Shown: positions 12,836-26,194, counted from the stretch's first letter. The stretch is DNA of 64,000 bases from Casuarius casuarius (GCA_003342895.1 PTFA01000020.1:4149437-4213436), one strand, 5' to 3'. A program made the numbers and translations. Notes: a model not told the origin generated them from the sequence alone.

Positions 12836-15800
12836 GGGGTGTCCCCCCATCGCCCCCGCGCCCAGGGCAGCCGAACGGGGACTGTCCCGTGCAGGGAGCA
12901 TGCTGGGGCGCAGGAGCGGACTCAGGTTGGGTCCGGCAAAAATTACCAAGGCAGCTTCACTGCTGGAGCACCCACCACCTCCGCGAGCACGAGAGCTGAC
13001 CCTCCTGTTTCATCCCCATCGCCGGGGCGTTTCGGGTACCGGCAGTCCCCCCGGCAGCAGCTCAGCACGCGCAGCCCCGATGCAGGCGCACTGTGCGGAG
13101 GCAGGAGGGCCGCGGGCTTCACAGCACGTGGCACCACCGAGTTCATCTTCGGCAGGACTGTTAATTCCCTGCAGCACACGTGGTGCTGTGCAAAGGGGAC
13201 AACTGTTGGAAGGAAGCTGACTTCACACGGTGAATTAATATGGTTTCTGTCCTTCAGCATCTCTCTCTCTCTCTGGCTTCTTTGTCTTTTCTGTCAATCA
13301 GAATTCTTTAAAACTCCACACGAAAGGTAAATAACAAGCCCCAGCTCTTTTCACCTCCAAACATAAGCGGTAAATAACATATTCCCAGTCATTCATATTC
13401 TGTGATTTGAACTTTGTGCTGAAGGGGGTAATGTCTGTTAGCACTGGAAACATATCTCTAAGGCAGGCTGTGCTTAGCAGTTAATAGTTATGTGCTGCAT
13501 ACCTGCGCTGAGGAATCATTATACCCCCTGTGAGCAGCTCAGTATTTATATATAATGATCTCATTACCAGGCAGCTATTCCAATTTTATCTAGACTTTAA
13601 TATTTCTTGAAGCAAAAAGCATACAAAGAGAGTTCAAAATGCCAACTCAATCAAACTCCGTATTGATGGACAATTACTCAGCTGCAAGTCAGTATAAATA
13701 GAAGAAGAAAAAGGATTATCCTCCGACCAGACTAAGCTGTCTTACTTTGCTTCACTGTCTCAGTCCGGACTGGCATGAGCTGCATCCAGAACATGATGAA
13801 TACCTAAGTGTTTGGGTGAAATTTTACCCAGAGTTGTACAAACGCAGCACTTCTCCTTCACTGATGCTGTGCAAAGATTTTTCTTCAATTCCCATCCGTA
13901 TAGTTCTCATCTCCCTCCTCTTCTATCCTTAGAGTTTCACTCTGAGTCCTTGCCTGGATAAATTTAAACTCTCATCATTACTTCCACACCAGGCAACTGA
14001 GCTGGGCTCAGACAGGAGACTTGCTGCAGATATTCAAAGGACAGGGGACCTCTCCTATACCCAGAAGCTCCTTGTCAGCACATTGAGATCCTGCTCTTTA
14101 TTCTGCTCTTTATTAAAGCAAGGGAGTTATTTTGGATTTCCCTGGGAGCAGCAAAAACGCCTGACNTTCCCAGAGGACCCCCAGCAGCCAGCCTCATCAG
14201 GGCCTTTACATTTGCAGTCTGCCACCTTAGACCTGCCTCACCACACTAATTGAGTTCACGCTGTGTCACTTTTGTGCTCTCTACACAGATTCCCCACATG
14301 GAAGCGGGCCCTTTTTTCCGCATTCTCTGATCACATTAATATGTCGGCCATAAGGGCTAACTAACTCTTTGCAACATCTGTCACTACTTTGTCTTTCTTT
14401 CGCTCTCCTTGCTTGTTGCAGAGCCTGTGACAGTCCGCAACAACGCCGCCTGGTAGCAAAGCGATTCATCCTAGTGCTGCAAGCTGTCTTGAGCAGGGGG
14501 CAGAGAACTAACCCGGCCTCGCGGGGACACTCTCGAGACTGGAATCGGGGGGTCCTTCTCCAACAGGGGCACTGCAGCAGCCACCAGCAACACCTCACCC
14601 CCGCAACACCCATCGGGCTACAGATGGACAGCGCTTGCACTGTGCTCTAGCACATGCGACAGCAAAAGTACAATATGACTGGTGCTGGTAAGTAATCCCC
14701 AAATATTACTTTCTTACCTAGCAAAGCCCATTTGATCTAAAAAACCATCTCAGGAGTGACCTGAGACAAAACGAACCTGCCGACCAAGGTTTGTTACTCT
14801 GCAATCCTGTTGCATGAACTCTATCTCCAGTTCGCCGAGTCCCGGGCACACACTCCTCTGCTGTAAGGAAACTCGGTAGCTCTCCTTTCAAGTGGCTAAT
14901 GATATACGTGACACGAGTAGGCAAGTCACTGACGTTTATTTTTCTTGCCTTGGGGGTTCTTGGTTGGTTTATCCGCCTGAGTTTCTTCTAGAGGAAGTTC
15001 AATCAGGTTGTAGTAAGTATCCCTAAGAGGTTTTGGTCTCCCGCGCTGCAGTTTCTGAGCTCTGCTTTGTGTTTGTGACGGCCATCTCCGACCCTCGCAG
15101 NGGCACCCAGGGTAGGATGCAGCTGCCCCGGCCAGAGCAGAGGTCCCTGCCTCGCCTGCTGCCGTGCCCGCCTCCAGCAAACGGGTGTCTGCAGGGGGCT
15201 GCCCGGCCTCGCGCGTGGCCGCTGTGGCCAGCCCTTAGGAGAAGATCCAACAAGCTTTGCCTTCTCCTGTCTCCCGCTGTCCTGCAGAGCCCCAGTGCCA
15301 GGCTTGGTTGCAGCCTGAGCTGGGGGAAACAGTCGCCCCAAGGAAATGGTGGAAAAGGCTGCTGTTTGCTTACACACCTGAAAGCACAAGAGGAGCGAGA
15401 AAGGAGCAAAACTGAACTGGCTCATATACAAAACCTGACAGAACTAAAAAGAAATGGTAAAATGGCAGCCAGGGAAAAACTACGTGTAGAGAACAAACTG
15501 ACAACTTTATCACCAGCAAACACATTCTCCTTCCCTTAGCTTTGAGCTAGAGAAACACTTTCTTGGCCTCTCTGTTCATGTTCAACTGAGCAAGTAATCT
15601 CCCAAAGCAAAGGCACCCACCCCATCCCCATCATCTCCTTGGCTTCGTTAGGGCAGCTGGATCTTTCAGACAGAGCTGAAAATCCTACCTATGATTCAGG
15701 GAATCCCAGGGAAGCTGGTTATAAAACCTCCCCTTCCTATCCAAATGTTTTAAGCTGCTTGGTGCCTCCCGGAAAGGGTCTGAGGAGCTGCCGTGGTTAC

Positions 15801-18679
15801 CCCGAATCGGCAGGCATCACAGGGCTGCGCTCTCGGCTCTGCACGCTGGCCGGGGAAAAGCACGGGAACAGCACCGAGGGGGTCGTCTGGTATTTCGGAG
15901 GCTGTGCGAAAGTTATCCCTATCTCATAAAAATCACCCCGTGTACAATCATCATCCAAGTGCTGATAATGTATTCATCATTAGATTGGAAGAAATTAAAG
16001 TTTGTGTGCCAGTACTGAGTTTGCCAGGCTTGCATTTTNAGCTCCAGTGTACAGCTGTATCATTGTATCGCTTTGGCTGTTTTTGTCATATTATTTGTTC
16101 CTATGACAATGGCTCGGTTATTTCCCCGGGCAGTTTGTTGCACAATATGACCACATTTTTGCTCACTTCTATTAGGGNCTTGTGCACTACATAAACATGA
16201 TAATCATATCGTCACCCTGATGACTGCTCGGTATTGCACAGAAGAGGCTAGCTGTCCTCCTACAAATCTTATAAACTGCACTTACATTTACAGTAAGTTC
16301 ATATTCAGTAACAAGTACTCATAAATACTCATTTTAGAGTATGTACTGCAGCTACAAAATCTTCTGCACAAATTGGTAACTACCGAGCTGACCATCTGTC
16401 TCCTGTTGTATGTTGTTATCCATCAGTTTTCGCTCCTAATGACTAAAGTCCTATATTGCAGTCAGGTGGTTGTGATATAGCATGTGATGCATCAGGCAAA
16501 ACAGTAAGTACAACTTTTTGGCAGCACCAATAACCTAAAAGGCATCTATAATTATAATCTGTCCTGTTCACTATAACCCACAATTAATTTTCCTCCCCTG
16601 TGCATTTTTTCTTTCAGACCTAAATTTATTTTCAGCTAAGCTCAAAGGCTGGAAGAGGGAAACTAAGTGTTTTCATCTTTCATTAGAGATACTGAGATGC
16701 ATTCCATATTTTCCCATTCCTTGTATAGTTTACACCAGGGCAAAGTATGGGTTTGATAAGAGCAAAATGATTGCTACAGGTATTGGCCATCATAAGATAA
16801 GAATACTAATGAAGATGCAACAGCATGAGCTAGCAACTGCAACACGTGTACGAGGTTTCTGCAGGACTTGCACTCTGCTTGCCCACCGCATACTGAAGCC
16901 TGCGCTGCACAGCTTCTTGGGAAAGGTTATAGCTGGCAGAGTTACACCTAGCTTATGCCCACCTGCACTGTAATCACACCTTTGCTTGCTGCACAAGCAT
17001 ACCTTTCAAATGTGCTTATTCAAAGGCAATAAATATGCCTGTTGAAAGGCAATATGGTTTGCCTCCTGCCCACCCTTGCTCAGCTTGAAGATATCATGCA
17101 GCCCTTGCCTTCTTTTGAGACAATATTTGAAATGCCATCCGCTTCTTGCTTTCAGAACAAGAAAGCGTTGCTAAGGGCAAAGGCCTTTGCTCTGCAGCAT
17201 ATGAGTTTATCTTTCTCTTATTTCCTAATCCTATTATCTGTATCTGCTTTATCTATTAAACCCAAACTCAGCTGCATTCTAGCTCCATTAAAAACCACCC
17301 AGCGGTATATCTTCAGCAATCAGAAGCTCACTTACTAATGCTACTTTTTGGGCATCACACTCTAAACTACCCTTTATGTACTCTTTTCTACAGAAGCCCT
17401 TCCTACAGTTCAGGATCCCTTTATGGCATGAACACTCTTCTTTGCATCTGTCGCCCAAAAGCATTTTCTGAGTATCTGCTTTCATTAACTCAAGGAAATA
17501 AGTTGTGCTTGCAACAGTGGAGCCTTCTTAAGTGAATCCCTGTTTGTTGAAAGAAAAGACTTCTTAAAAAGATAAGATCTGGTGCAACAAAGCTATCCAC
17601 TCTCTGCTAACGATTTACTTAACCAATGTAAGACAGCAATCTGGTGATCCTACTGAAAATGAGGTTGCACTGTAAATAATATGCATAATAGCACAACACA
17701 TTAAAGCTGTAATTTGATTTTCCTCTGGGTATCAAACTCTCATATTATTCGTCTATGCAGCAGCAGCAAGCAATAAGGAGAGCATTTGTTACACAGCAAA
17801 ACTAGCTCTTAGCAGTCAGCTATACCCATTAATATCCAGTTTTACTGTATTTCAGGAGCTTTGCTCTAACATCAATATTTAGACCTCCTCGGTCAGTATA
17901 CATATGTCCATAGGAACATGCCATGAGTAGAATACCCTTCCCTGCTTTCCCTTTCCTCTTCCATGCCCTCCCTACCTAATTCACACCTGTTTATAGAGGG
18001 TTTTATCCTGCAACCCTATCATTCATGCAGCTNGTTTCAGCACAATGTTCCTACCAACTTTTTTCCCGTGAAATATTTGCTGAAGACCTGGGCAGCTCTG
18101 ACTGGAGTATCTGAAAACATCCTAACTCGGTAGCAAAGGTATGACCACTCTGACTCGACTATTCATTGCAGCCATTGCAATGTCAATTTGCGACTTTATG
18201 GAGTAGACAGCCCGTCTGTCTCAGCGTAGACTCTGTATCCTTAACTTAAGCCGAAAGCAGTCTTCTCATTACGTTTTGATAGCCCAAAGTCACGGGAAAT
18301 AGCAAGCAGGCTGGGCATTTCTGTGCTTTGTTAAAGTGAAAGGACAATCAACATCAGGAACATTAGCGGTGGCAGAACACAAGATTGCTCAGCAGTGTAT
18401 GAAAAGAAAACTAGTCATCTGAATTGAATTTTCAACCGGGGCCTAAGAGGCCAAATTTAATCATCCACCTAAAATTATCACACAAGTCAATATTCCCTGC
18501 TTCCCTTTGCAAGGGAAAGAAACTGATTCTCTATTTTTCAGTCAAGCAGGTGGCCCTGAGGCAGCTAACCAGCTGGCTGATAGCTAAATACCTTTGCCAA
18601 GACAAAAGCTAGTAGCATGATTGATTATCTTCCTATTGCACTGGAAGTGGACCCTCTTTGCCAGTCAGACTGCTGAGCC

Positions 18680-19080
18680 CCTGCTCCGCCAGCACGCAGT
18701 AAAACTCGTCGGAGAGCTGCCGGCGGTGGTCCCAAACGCCGGCTGCTGACCCGCCTCTGCTCGAGCCAGCAGCTCAGGTCAGGACAATCTACTGACGGGG
18801 CACCGATAAAATTGCTCTAAATCTTAAATTTCATTTTAGAGCCTCCGAAGAGGTACCGGCAATATCGGCCAGGCTGTGCATCCCTCCACTTGCCCATGGA
18901 GGAGCTGCCACCGCGGCGCGCGGGGCTGGAGGAGCGTGGGGGGCNGCAGGCAGCTGGCGCCGGCAGCAGCCTCCCGCGGAGCCGCAGCACCTCCAAGCTC
19001 CACGCAGCCGGCAAAGCACTGCTTGCAAGCCCGGCAAACACCCAGGCCGCGCGAGCCAGCCATGCCCCAGCTCGTGTTTG
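18680..19080. promoter_or_regulatory. CpG-rich patch
   Basis: GC- and CpG-rich sequence with GCGGCGCGCGGGG and CCGCGGAGCCGC strings stands out from its AT-rich surroundings. Long open frames on both strands here look compositional. No coding homology was recognised. Confidence 0.4.
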
Positions 19081-20589
19081 GTTTACAGGCAGCCCCCAGT
19101 CTGTCTGCGCTGCAGTCATGCTTCTGATTGCTTCGTTTCCTGCAGCGCTTGCTAAGATCGGCCGTAGTTTTGTACGTGCTCCTGGGAGAAGAAACACACG
19201 TGAGTCCCATCACAGCTCCTGCTCCTCCTCAGATCACATCCTGGCTTTTGTAGATAAACACACACTGACCCGTTCACAGGTTTTGTTGGGCACCACATCT
19301 GGGCACACAAACAGGTGCACAAAAACTGGGGGGTAGAACAAAAATACAACCAAAGGCAAAGTCTGCAGTTCCTGTCAGTCCTTTACTAATTCAACAGGAA
19401 GATGGTCTATGCGCTAGACGTGACCCACTGTGTCCTGGGCTGGCTGTGATGGGAGGGTGTGCAGCCCAGGAAAGACACGCTCATACAACCGAGTGACATT
19501 AACACCTACTTGAATTGCAGAAGCTGAAGTCAAAGCTAACCAATGACTGACTTATCTCTTAGGCTCCAGCTGCTGGGAAATACACGTTCATCAGATCTGG
19601 TTGCTCCTTTCTAGCCCTCTGGCCTTCTGACAGCTTTTGTGAGCTCTCTCACAAAACCCCCATCCAGCCCATTTCAGATCCAGCCCTCGCCNCCAAGTGA
19701 TCCATCCCAAATCCAGTCTCAGCTTCGAAATCAAGCCAATATATTCCGGGTTCGGCTGCCCTTTGCTTCCACTTCTGGGGCCAAAAGCTTGGAGAGAAGG
19801 ATGGGAGCCAGGGCCTGGCATCCCTATGTCCAGCCCTGGCATGGATAAGCTTCACAGCCCTTTTTGTTTTTTCGTGCCTCAGTTTTCACGTGTGTGAAAT
19901 GACTATGGCAAAAATAGTACATGTGCATTAAGAGAAGAAATCAAGTGTAAAATGAAGAACTATAAGGCTGCAAGCTTGTTTCTCATTATCTCCCTGTCAA
20001 GCCCCTCTTCCCATCCTAGCCTGCTTTTAATCACCCTGTCAATGGAGCCCCATCACCGTTCCCATCTCTTCCCCTCTGCACGGAGGAATCACGGCACAGC
20101 CTGTGCATGAGGATACCATAAAATGTTTTTCTGAACATTTCTTGAGGCAGGAGAAGCTCTGCAGATTCCCATGTGGCTGACACAGGCAAAGGGCAATCAT
20201 AAATTATAGGAGCAATGTCTGGGCCTGAGGACAGGTGGATCTGAGGTAAAACATACAGAAATAGCCATAAAGTAGAAAAGAAAAGGAGTTATCCTTCCTA
20301 TAAGAGATTTTGCAGATGTATTTTATATGACATTTTAACTGGGAGGCACGTGAAAGGAAAATGTTTAAAATGTAGATTGTTCCAGCTGTGAGGAGGTTTC
20401 CATCCTAGCCAATGCAAAACTTTAGGGAAAATAGCACAGGTTTTGTTCGAGTCCTGGGTTACAAATGTGTAAATCAGGAGCGTCTCTGTGTCTCTTTATG
20501 AAGAAAGAGTATTTTCTTTTACTTTTAGGGGGCGAGGGGGGACAAGAAGGGAAAGAGGCCTGAGCCAGCAAATGCAGATTCATGTCCAG

Positions 20590-20678
20590 TTAGGTGTATA
20601 ACTCCCATGAGTTCAATCTGCTCATGAGCAAATTCACCTTCCACATCAGTTTTTGCAGGATGAGGCCCTATAACAACA
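20590..20678 (+). repeat. Ancient amniote interspersed repeat fragment
   Basis: AACTCCCATGAGTTCAATCT, then CTCATGAGCAAATTCACCTT and TTTTTGCAGGATGAGGCCCT match the order of the known old repeat core (CCCATTGACTTCAATGGG ... CTCAYGTG ... TTTGCAGGATCRGGCCC). This is the clearest member of that family in the window. Confidence 0.6.
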
Positions 20679-20945
20679 TTAAAGCCAAGGAGTGGGTAGG
20701 AATTACAGAATTACAAAGACTTACAAAAACAGCTTCCGCAATGCACAAAACGCCTCAGGCTGATACCTACGAATGCGCCGCGGTCTCCGGAGACAAATTC
20801 TCCCGTACCAACGCTCTCCCTGTGTCACAGAGACATTGCCTGCTTGGTTTCAGTTTTTTAGATGAAGGCAAGAAAAAGAAATACTTCAGTAAAACTATGT
20901 GCAGTTCATGGAAGGAGTTTGCTCTAACTGCCATGTTACTTTTTT

Positions 20946-20969
20946 CATATTACCATGCAAGGTAATATG
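20946..20969. repeat. Perfect 9-bp inverted repeat with 6-base loop
   Basis: CATATTACC and GGTAATATG are exact reverse complements separated by ATGCAA. A small hairpin or paired binding site; its significance is unknown. Confidence 0.7.
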
Positions 20970-22107
20970 CAAGGGAACCAGCAAGGTAGGCTGGGAGTAT
21001 TGGAAACAACACAAAGGGAGCGAAGCATTTGCAGTGTAAATAATTACGTTATTTCTTGTGCATATCTCGGCACCACAGCTGTACGCTTCAGCTTTGCCTG
21101 AGGACCCGTTACCGGGCTGTAGCCCGAGGCGTAAGGCTCGAGCCTGCATGGCGCCGGGGGCTGCGATCGCTGGGTTTACCCAGACCTCGAGCAAACGCCC
21201 ACGAACTTNGCGGAGTGGAGGGCACAGATTCACTACATCTCATGAAGTACTGACTAAGGCTGGATCCCTGCGTGGGGTTAAAGGAAAGGGAGCGTAAATG
21301 CTGAAGGGGCTGGAAGGATTTGCCTCAGCTCAGAGGAGGGCTGTGGCAAACGTTCACCACGAAAAACGCTAGTATTCAAGGATTTGCATTTCATCAAAAC
21401 AGTTGCATTCGGAGCTTGAACAAGGACATCCTGAGATCCGTTTCACTCGCTTGAATTCCTCTTCTGAGCACAAACCCAATTACATTTCAAAATGCAAAAT
21501 GTATTTATCTTTCAGATATTTTACTTTTAACACAAATTAGGATTCCTGTATGCTTGTGAGGAAACTTGNCACCTCATGAAACCCGTATTTTCTGCATTCC
21601 TCAGTCTCCCTGGATACAAAAAACCCAAAGGTGTAAAGTATTACGAAAGCTAAAACGTATCCAAGTCAACTAGAACCGTGAAGATTTTTTTCTTGGCGGT
21701 CACAGAACTGTGAAACGCTTTGCCTTCTCCGTGCATATAGTTTATAAGATAACAGCACCGGGATGGTGTACGTAAGTATGAAATCAGTGAAACAGAAATC
21801 AAGACAGACACCAAAACACAAGAATGAGGCAACGCTCGTGCAGCGGAGGTACCCGCTGACACATACCCCGGGGAGCACTAGCCGTGCGCACAGGCTGTGC
21901 CCATCTCACCTTCGCTCGCGTGAGGAGTGCCCTGACACGTTACNGCATGAGTTTTCCATGGCATCTCCCTTGCCAGCTGCCCTCTGCCGCAAGGTCGCAG
22001 GCCTGGCCACGGGCTTCGGCAAACGGCANGTTCCCGCAGCCCTGGCTCCCACCTCCCTTCCCGCGCGGCAAGAGCTTCTCCGAGGGGCTGAAAAGAAGCG
22101 AAATTAT

Positions 22108-22142
22108 TTTCCAGAATTATTCCAGAATTATTTCCAGAATTT
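22108..22142. repeat. Three-copy TTCCAGAA short tandem array
   Basis: TTCCAGAATTA-type units of 11-12 bases occur three times in a row. Each TTCCAGAA is an inverted TTC-nn-GAA pair, the building block of heat-shock elements, and resembles STAT half-site pairs. Spacing between units is 3-4 bases rather than the 2 of an ideal heat-shock element. Confidence 0.6.
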
Positions 22143-23399
22143 TTGCGCGTGGTTTGGGGACAAATTGTATGTCAAGCTCAAAAAAAAAAAGATGCTAAGG
22201 GTCCTGTCGACCATGAACGCAGGTAGCAGGGCAGTAATGTCGTGCGGAGGCTGCTGGCCCGCAGGCAGAGCGGACAGGTGCTCTCCGCAGAGCACGGCAT
22301 CTGCAACTACAGCAAGGGGTAAAAGACATGCNGGAGACAGGGAGAAGGAGGAGTGCACTCGGGAGGCAGCTCTGCTCTGAGTCCGAGCACCCGCGGGGCC
22401 GGGACATCGAAGGGAAGCTGCAAAAGCCCCTACGGGAGNCCCGGCAGGGACCCCAACTCGGGGCAGGGTAGCGCACAGGGTAGCACGGGGACCTCCGTGA
22501 CCCGCACGAGCATCCCAGAAAGGCTGAAGAGGATGGGGGGCAAAAGATGACAGTAAGAGGATATTCAGCTTCACTTATCTCCCTTTCTATCTGCAAATAT
22601 CCTTTGACAATTCTAAAGGCAAATTAAGTTATAGCCACNTTTGAGATACAAAGGTGTTCGGGAGTAACAGAGGTAGGATTTCGCCCTGGATTCTGATTAC
22701 GTGCTGTTAAAATACAGAAATCCTAACAAGAAATACAGAGAATTTCAAAAACTCTTGAANCTCTCCAGGCCGTAAGACAATTCCTATCCCAACCAAAGCT
22801 TATCCTTAGCCAAAGTCAGCTTAAAAAAAAAAAAAAGCATTGNATCTTGAGAAGATATTCAGGAAAGGTACATCAATAAAACAAGAATTGCTCACATATA
22901 AATCTCCCTTGAACCTTTACCTCATAATACTTGATCCTAAAATGTCTAGATTTTGAAAGATGCTTGGTAAAATTTTTTCGGGGTTGTATTTCTTTTTTAA
23001 AGACATCTACAAAACTCTTTCACAGAAAAGAAACAACCTGAGGTTAGAGAAACCTGGAGAAACCTCAAAATACATTTAGAAATGTAAGGTAGGGAAAATT
23101 TATTCAAGAGAGTGGAGNAAAGGGGCAAAAAATAAAATTACCCCAGCCTCAACACTCCTACTTATAAATTCCAACCCTCAAAACACTCCAAAATCCTGGT
23201 GACAGACTTATACTTTCAACCTAGCTAAAACCAACAGGTTTGGGTTAGTTCGGCGTAATCCAAGCAAGGAGACAACACGAGGCCTTCACAGAAAAACCTC
23301 TCAGGAGCAGATTTTTGTTGGCTTATAGTCAACAATAAAATGCAGCTGAGGATACCAGCTGGGGTGAAATCGTGGCACTGTCGAAGTCGCCCTGTAACA

Positions 23400-23575
23400 C
23401 CCAGGGTAAGGCGCTGGCCCTGCTCTCGTCCAGGATGACACCTCTGCCAAGGCGATGCCCCCAGGAGGGCGTCGCTGCCCGTCGCCCGCGGCCGCCTCGC
23501 GGAGCAGCGCCTCGCCGCCCAGCGCCACGTCGGCCGGCCCCCGCCAGCTTTATCAGCACTGCCCGGAAGAGTCCA
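23400..23575. promoter_or_regulatory. Small orphan CpG island
   Basis: About 175 bp contain dense CpGs (CGCCCGCGGCCGCCTCGCGG and similar). It is flanked by ordinary AT-rich sequence. No gene was recognised on either strand. Confidence 0.45.
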
Positions 23576-24759
23576 AAACTGCCTCCTGCACTGCAGCCCC
23601 CGAATTATAAACGATGCTTTTTAGAGAGGCCGTTTCCAAGCAAATCGCATACCGCTTTGCGTTCAGTGCCATTCCCCTCTAAAACAAAAGGGGGAAATGC
23701 CACGAATCACTTTTAACCTATTTTTCATTACTGTTGCTGAGAAGAACATGCTAAAAGTAATACCAGCTATAAGGACAAGCTGAAGTGTGGGTGTGCGGCA
23801 GGTATAAGTCTGCTTTTCTTTGCCTTCATGAGCGTCAGTAATTCTTTTCATACCACATTATTACCAGGGGAGCGCATAATGTCCCCATGCGGCGGAAGAA
23901 AATTTCTGTTTCTCTTCCCACCCATTTTTCACATCCAAATTCCTGCCTGATAGCCACTGATGATGACAAAAGAAGGCAAAATCAAGTTTCAATTTCCTCC
24001 TTGACCATTTTCCCATAACGAAGCAGGTCTCTGCAAAAGCCTTTTCTCCGTCTGGCCATTCTGTCTCAGCAGATCAGCACAAATACNTTTTTGACAAGGG
24101 TAATGCTCATTTTTAGGCGAGGAATAACCCTCTATATCCAACCTGCCAAAGCTGTGGCTTATGCCTTTTCGCTCCCTCCTGCTATCAGTCCTGCATTTCC
24201 CTGCAAACATCACACAGATGACTTGGTCAGCACACATTAAAGGCTTAGCTCGGCCAGGTCTCTAAAAGAAAATTTAACAGTGGGAATATGCTAGGTGCAG
24301 AAAGAAAAGAGGAAAGAAAAGAGCCTTCTCTGTTGGAAAATGAAACTTTGTATCTTGGGGAAAAATACAACATGTGCTCTGCAGGATGCATTATGAACCC
24401 CCTGTTGCATGTGGGATTTATGATCAAGGTCTCTCTTTTCTACAAGGATCTCCAAGCGACAAGCGGATCGTGTCACACAAATCTGCCTGCAGCGCCCTTT
24501 CCGAAAGCCTTTACTGCCATCTAATGGCACTTTCTGATAAAGCCTGCACAGGGCTGTTTTTCAAGCCGTGCTCAAAGAAATGAATCTCCCAAGGCACCTT
24601 CCTCCCACGCTGCCCCAGTGCCCTCCTGGGAAACCAGTCACGCCGTTCACAGCCAGGCGNTAACTCCTGGCTACCGCCTTGGTCAGTAGGGAGCTGCATG
24701 TATTAATCCTGGTTTGGCAGCAAAAGCACCACTAGCAAATGATAGATTTATATGTGAGT

Positions 24760-24800
24760 GTATATATCTCTCTATATATATATATACATATATATTTTTA
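24760..24800. repeat. AT-rich microsatellite
   Basis: An interrupted (TA)n tract with TCTCTC and CATATATA interruptions. It is likely polymorphic in length. Confidence 0.85.
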
Positions 24801-25719
24801 TACGCCTTGCCCTGGGATCACGCCCTGGCGGAGAGGCAAGCCCCATCCGGCGATGCCAGCACTCCCGGGCACCGGAATGGGAACGGGGTGGCACCTCCGG
24901 AGCAGCACCTGGCCACACTTGGGGGTGGAAAGAAGCAAGGGGTCCAGCTCTGGCTGAACAAATAAATGTCTAGCAAATGATGAAGGGGGGAAAAAAAAAA
25001 AAAGAGCTGACAGTGACAGTGAAGCTGGACTGAGCGATGAAGAAGTCTCTTGGGTCAGGACAGTCTTGAAGCACTGTGTTCTTAGTATGTGTTTCCCAGA
25101 GAAAATGGTAAGAAGGTGTTTCTCCAGTAAGCTGCATGGTCTAGTCCAAAAGCCAAAACGCGAATGCCTGTCAAGCGGAGCGCTTTCCAACCACCACCAA
25201 TGAGCTAGGAAAGACCTGTGGCACTGACAAGGTTGTGTGGAGCACTGCTGAGCCTAAGGGCCTGGAAAGAGCATGTAAATACACAAAAAGAGGAAAAGGA
25301 TGCACATAAAGCATGAAACTATGTTGTGTTCACAACTGTTTCCTCTCAGTTTTCAAGGTGTGGAATGGCTGGCCTAACCCAACCTGAAAAAAACAGTTGG
25401 ATCTTCTNCCTCATTAGTATCATCTCGAAATGTTCAGGTAGTACCCAAATTCTTTTCTCNGGATGTTTTCTCATGCATAGGTAAAAGTGAGGGAAGGACG
25501 TAGCCCAGAAAGGTATAATCTATGTAAAACATACAAAGGAAAAAAGGAAAGAGTTCAAATGATTCCATTTTGAAATTAATAAATCACTAGTGGATGGAAG
25601 GTATGCAAAGATCGGCCCACAGCCAGTATCAGTTGCTAGGGTAGATACGCGAGCAGTACTTTTTCATTGCCTTGCCTATCTGCTATTGTGTTGTTACTTA
25701 CTATGTAATTAAAGTGTTT

Positions 25720-25880
25720 CTAACAATGTGCACTTCCATGGCATCTCNTGGGGACCTCAAAGCATTTTTCAATCACTAAGAATTATCTTCTGATACTCTT
25801 GGAAAGCAGGTATCACCGTCTGCATTTCAGAGGTAGGGGAATTAAGGCAAGGTGCAGTGAAATAGTTTGCCTTAGACTAC
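25720..25880 (+). repeat. MIR/CR1-L3-like fossil repeat
   Basis: In order the sequence shows GACCTCAAAGCATTTTTCAA, AAAGCAGGTATCACCGTCTG, CATTTCAGAGGTAGGGGAAT, TAAGGCAAGGTGCAGTG and TTTGCCTTAGACTACTTGG. These parallel the GATCTCAAAGCGCTTTACAA ... GTATTATCCCCATTTTACAGATGGGGAAACTGAGGCACAG ... CTTGCCCAAGGTCAC consensus. It is old and highly diverged. Confidence 0.6.
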
Positions 25881-26194
25881 TTGGCACCTTGACATAGCAG
25901 GATGGACAGCTCAAATTTCTATTTCCATTACAACTTTTTATGATAGCTTTCTCAGTGCAGAAATTATCTAAGAGCTATATTACCAGTGAACGTGCTGGTG
26001 AATTAAGAGAATTTCTATTTAACATATTTACGCCTCTCTGACAACTCACCCCTCACAGATAATTCTGCGAGAAAAGTTGCGTTTGTACAAACTTTCATGG
26101 AAATTTTACCTTGTGCCCATTGCTGAAGTGACTGTGTCCCAATAAAAATACTTTTTCAAGCAAATTCCTGTTCAATACCTGCATGAACTCTTAT

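Larger units (their letters stand above)
8760..18680. other. Intergenic DNA, no gene recognised
   Basis: Mixed composition. Contains the repeat tail at 12755, a T18 run, moderately GC-rich patches near 12.85-13.1 and 15.1-15.25 kb, and a tandem 12-base duplication (TGCTCTTTATTC-like) at about 14095-14120. An AT-rich stretch at 13480-13720 has several TAAT words. Two open frames are discussed as weak candidates (10225-10608 +, 14926-15060 -). Confidence 0.6.

Noticed and set aside
13125..13182. Pair of CACGTGG E-boxes 52 bp apart
   Set aside because: CACGTG occurs throughout the window at about chance frequency, and this pair is 38 kb from the promoter with no other supporting signal.
21763..22380. 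205-codon + strand frame in GC-rich DNA
   Set aside because: It crosses the TTCCAGAA array and several Ns, and a minus-strand frame of similar length overlaps its GC-rich end. Best explained by composition.
24520..24536. CTCF-like word TGCCATCTAATGGCA
   Set aside because: Close to a common variant but with a key G changed to A, and nearly palindromic. Not enough for a call.
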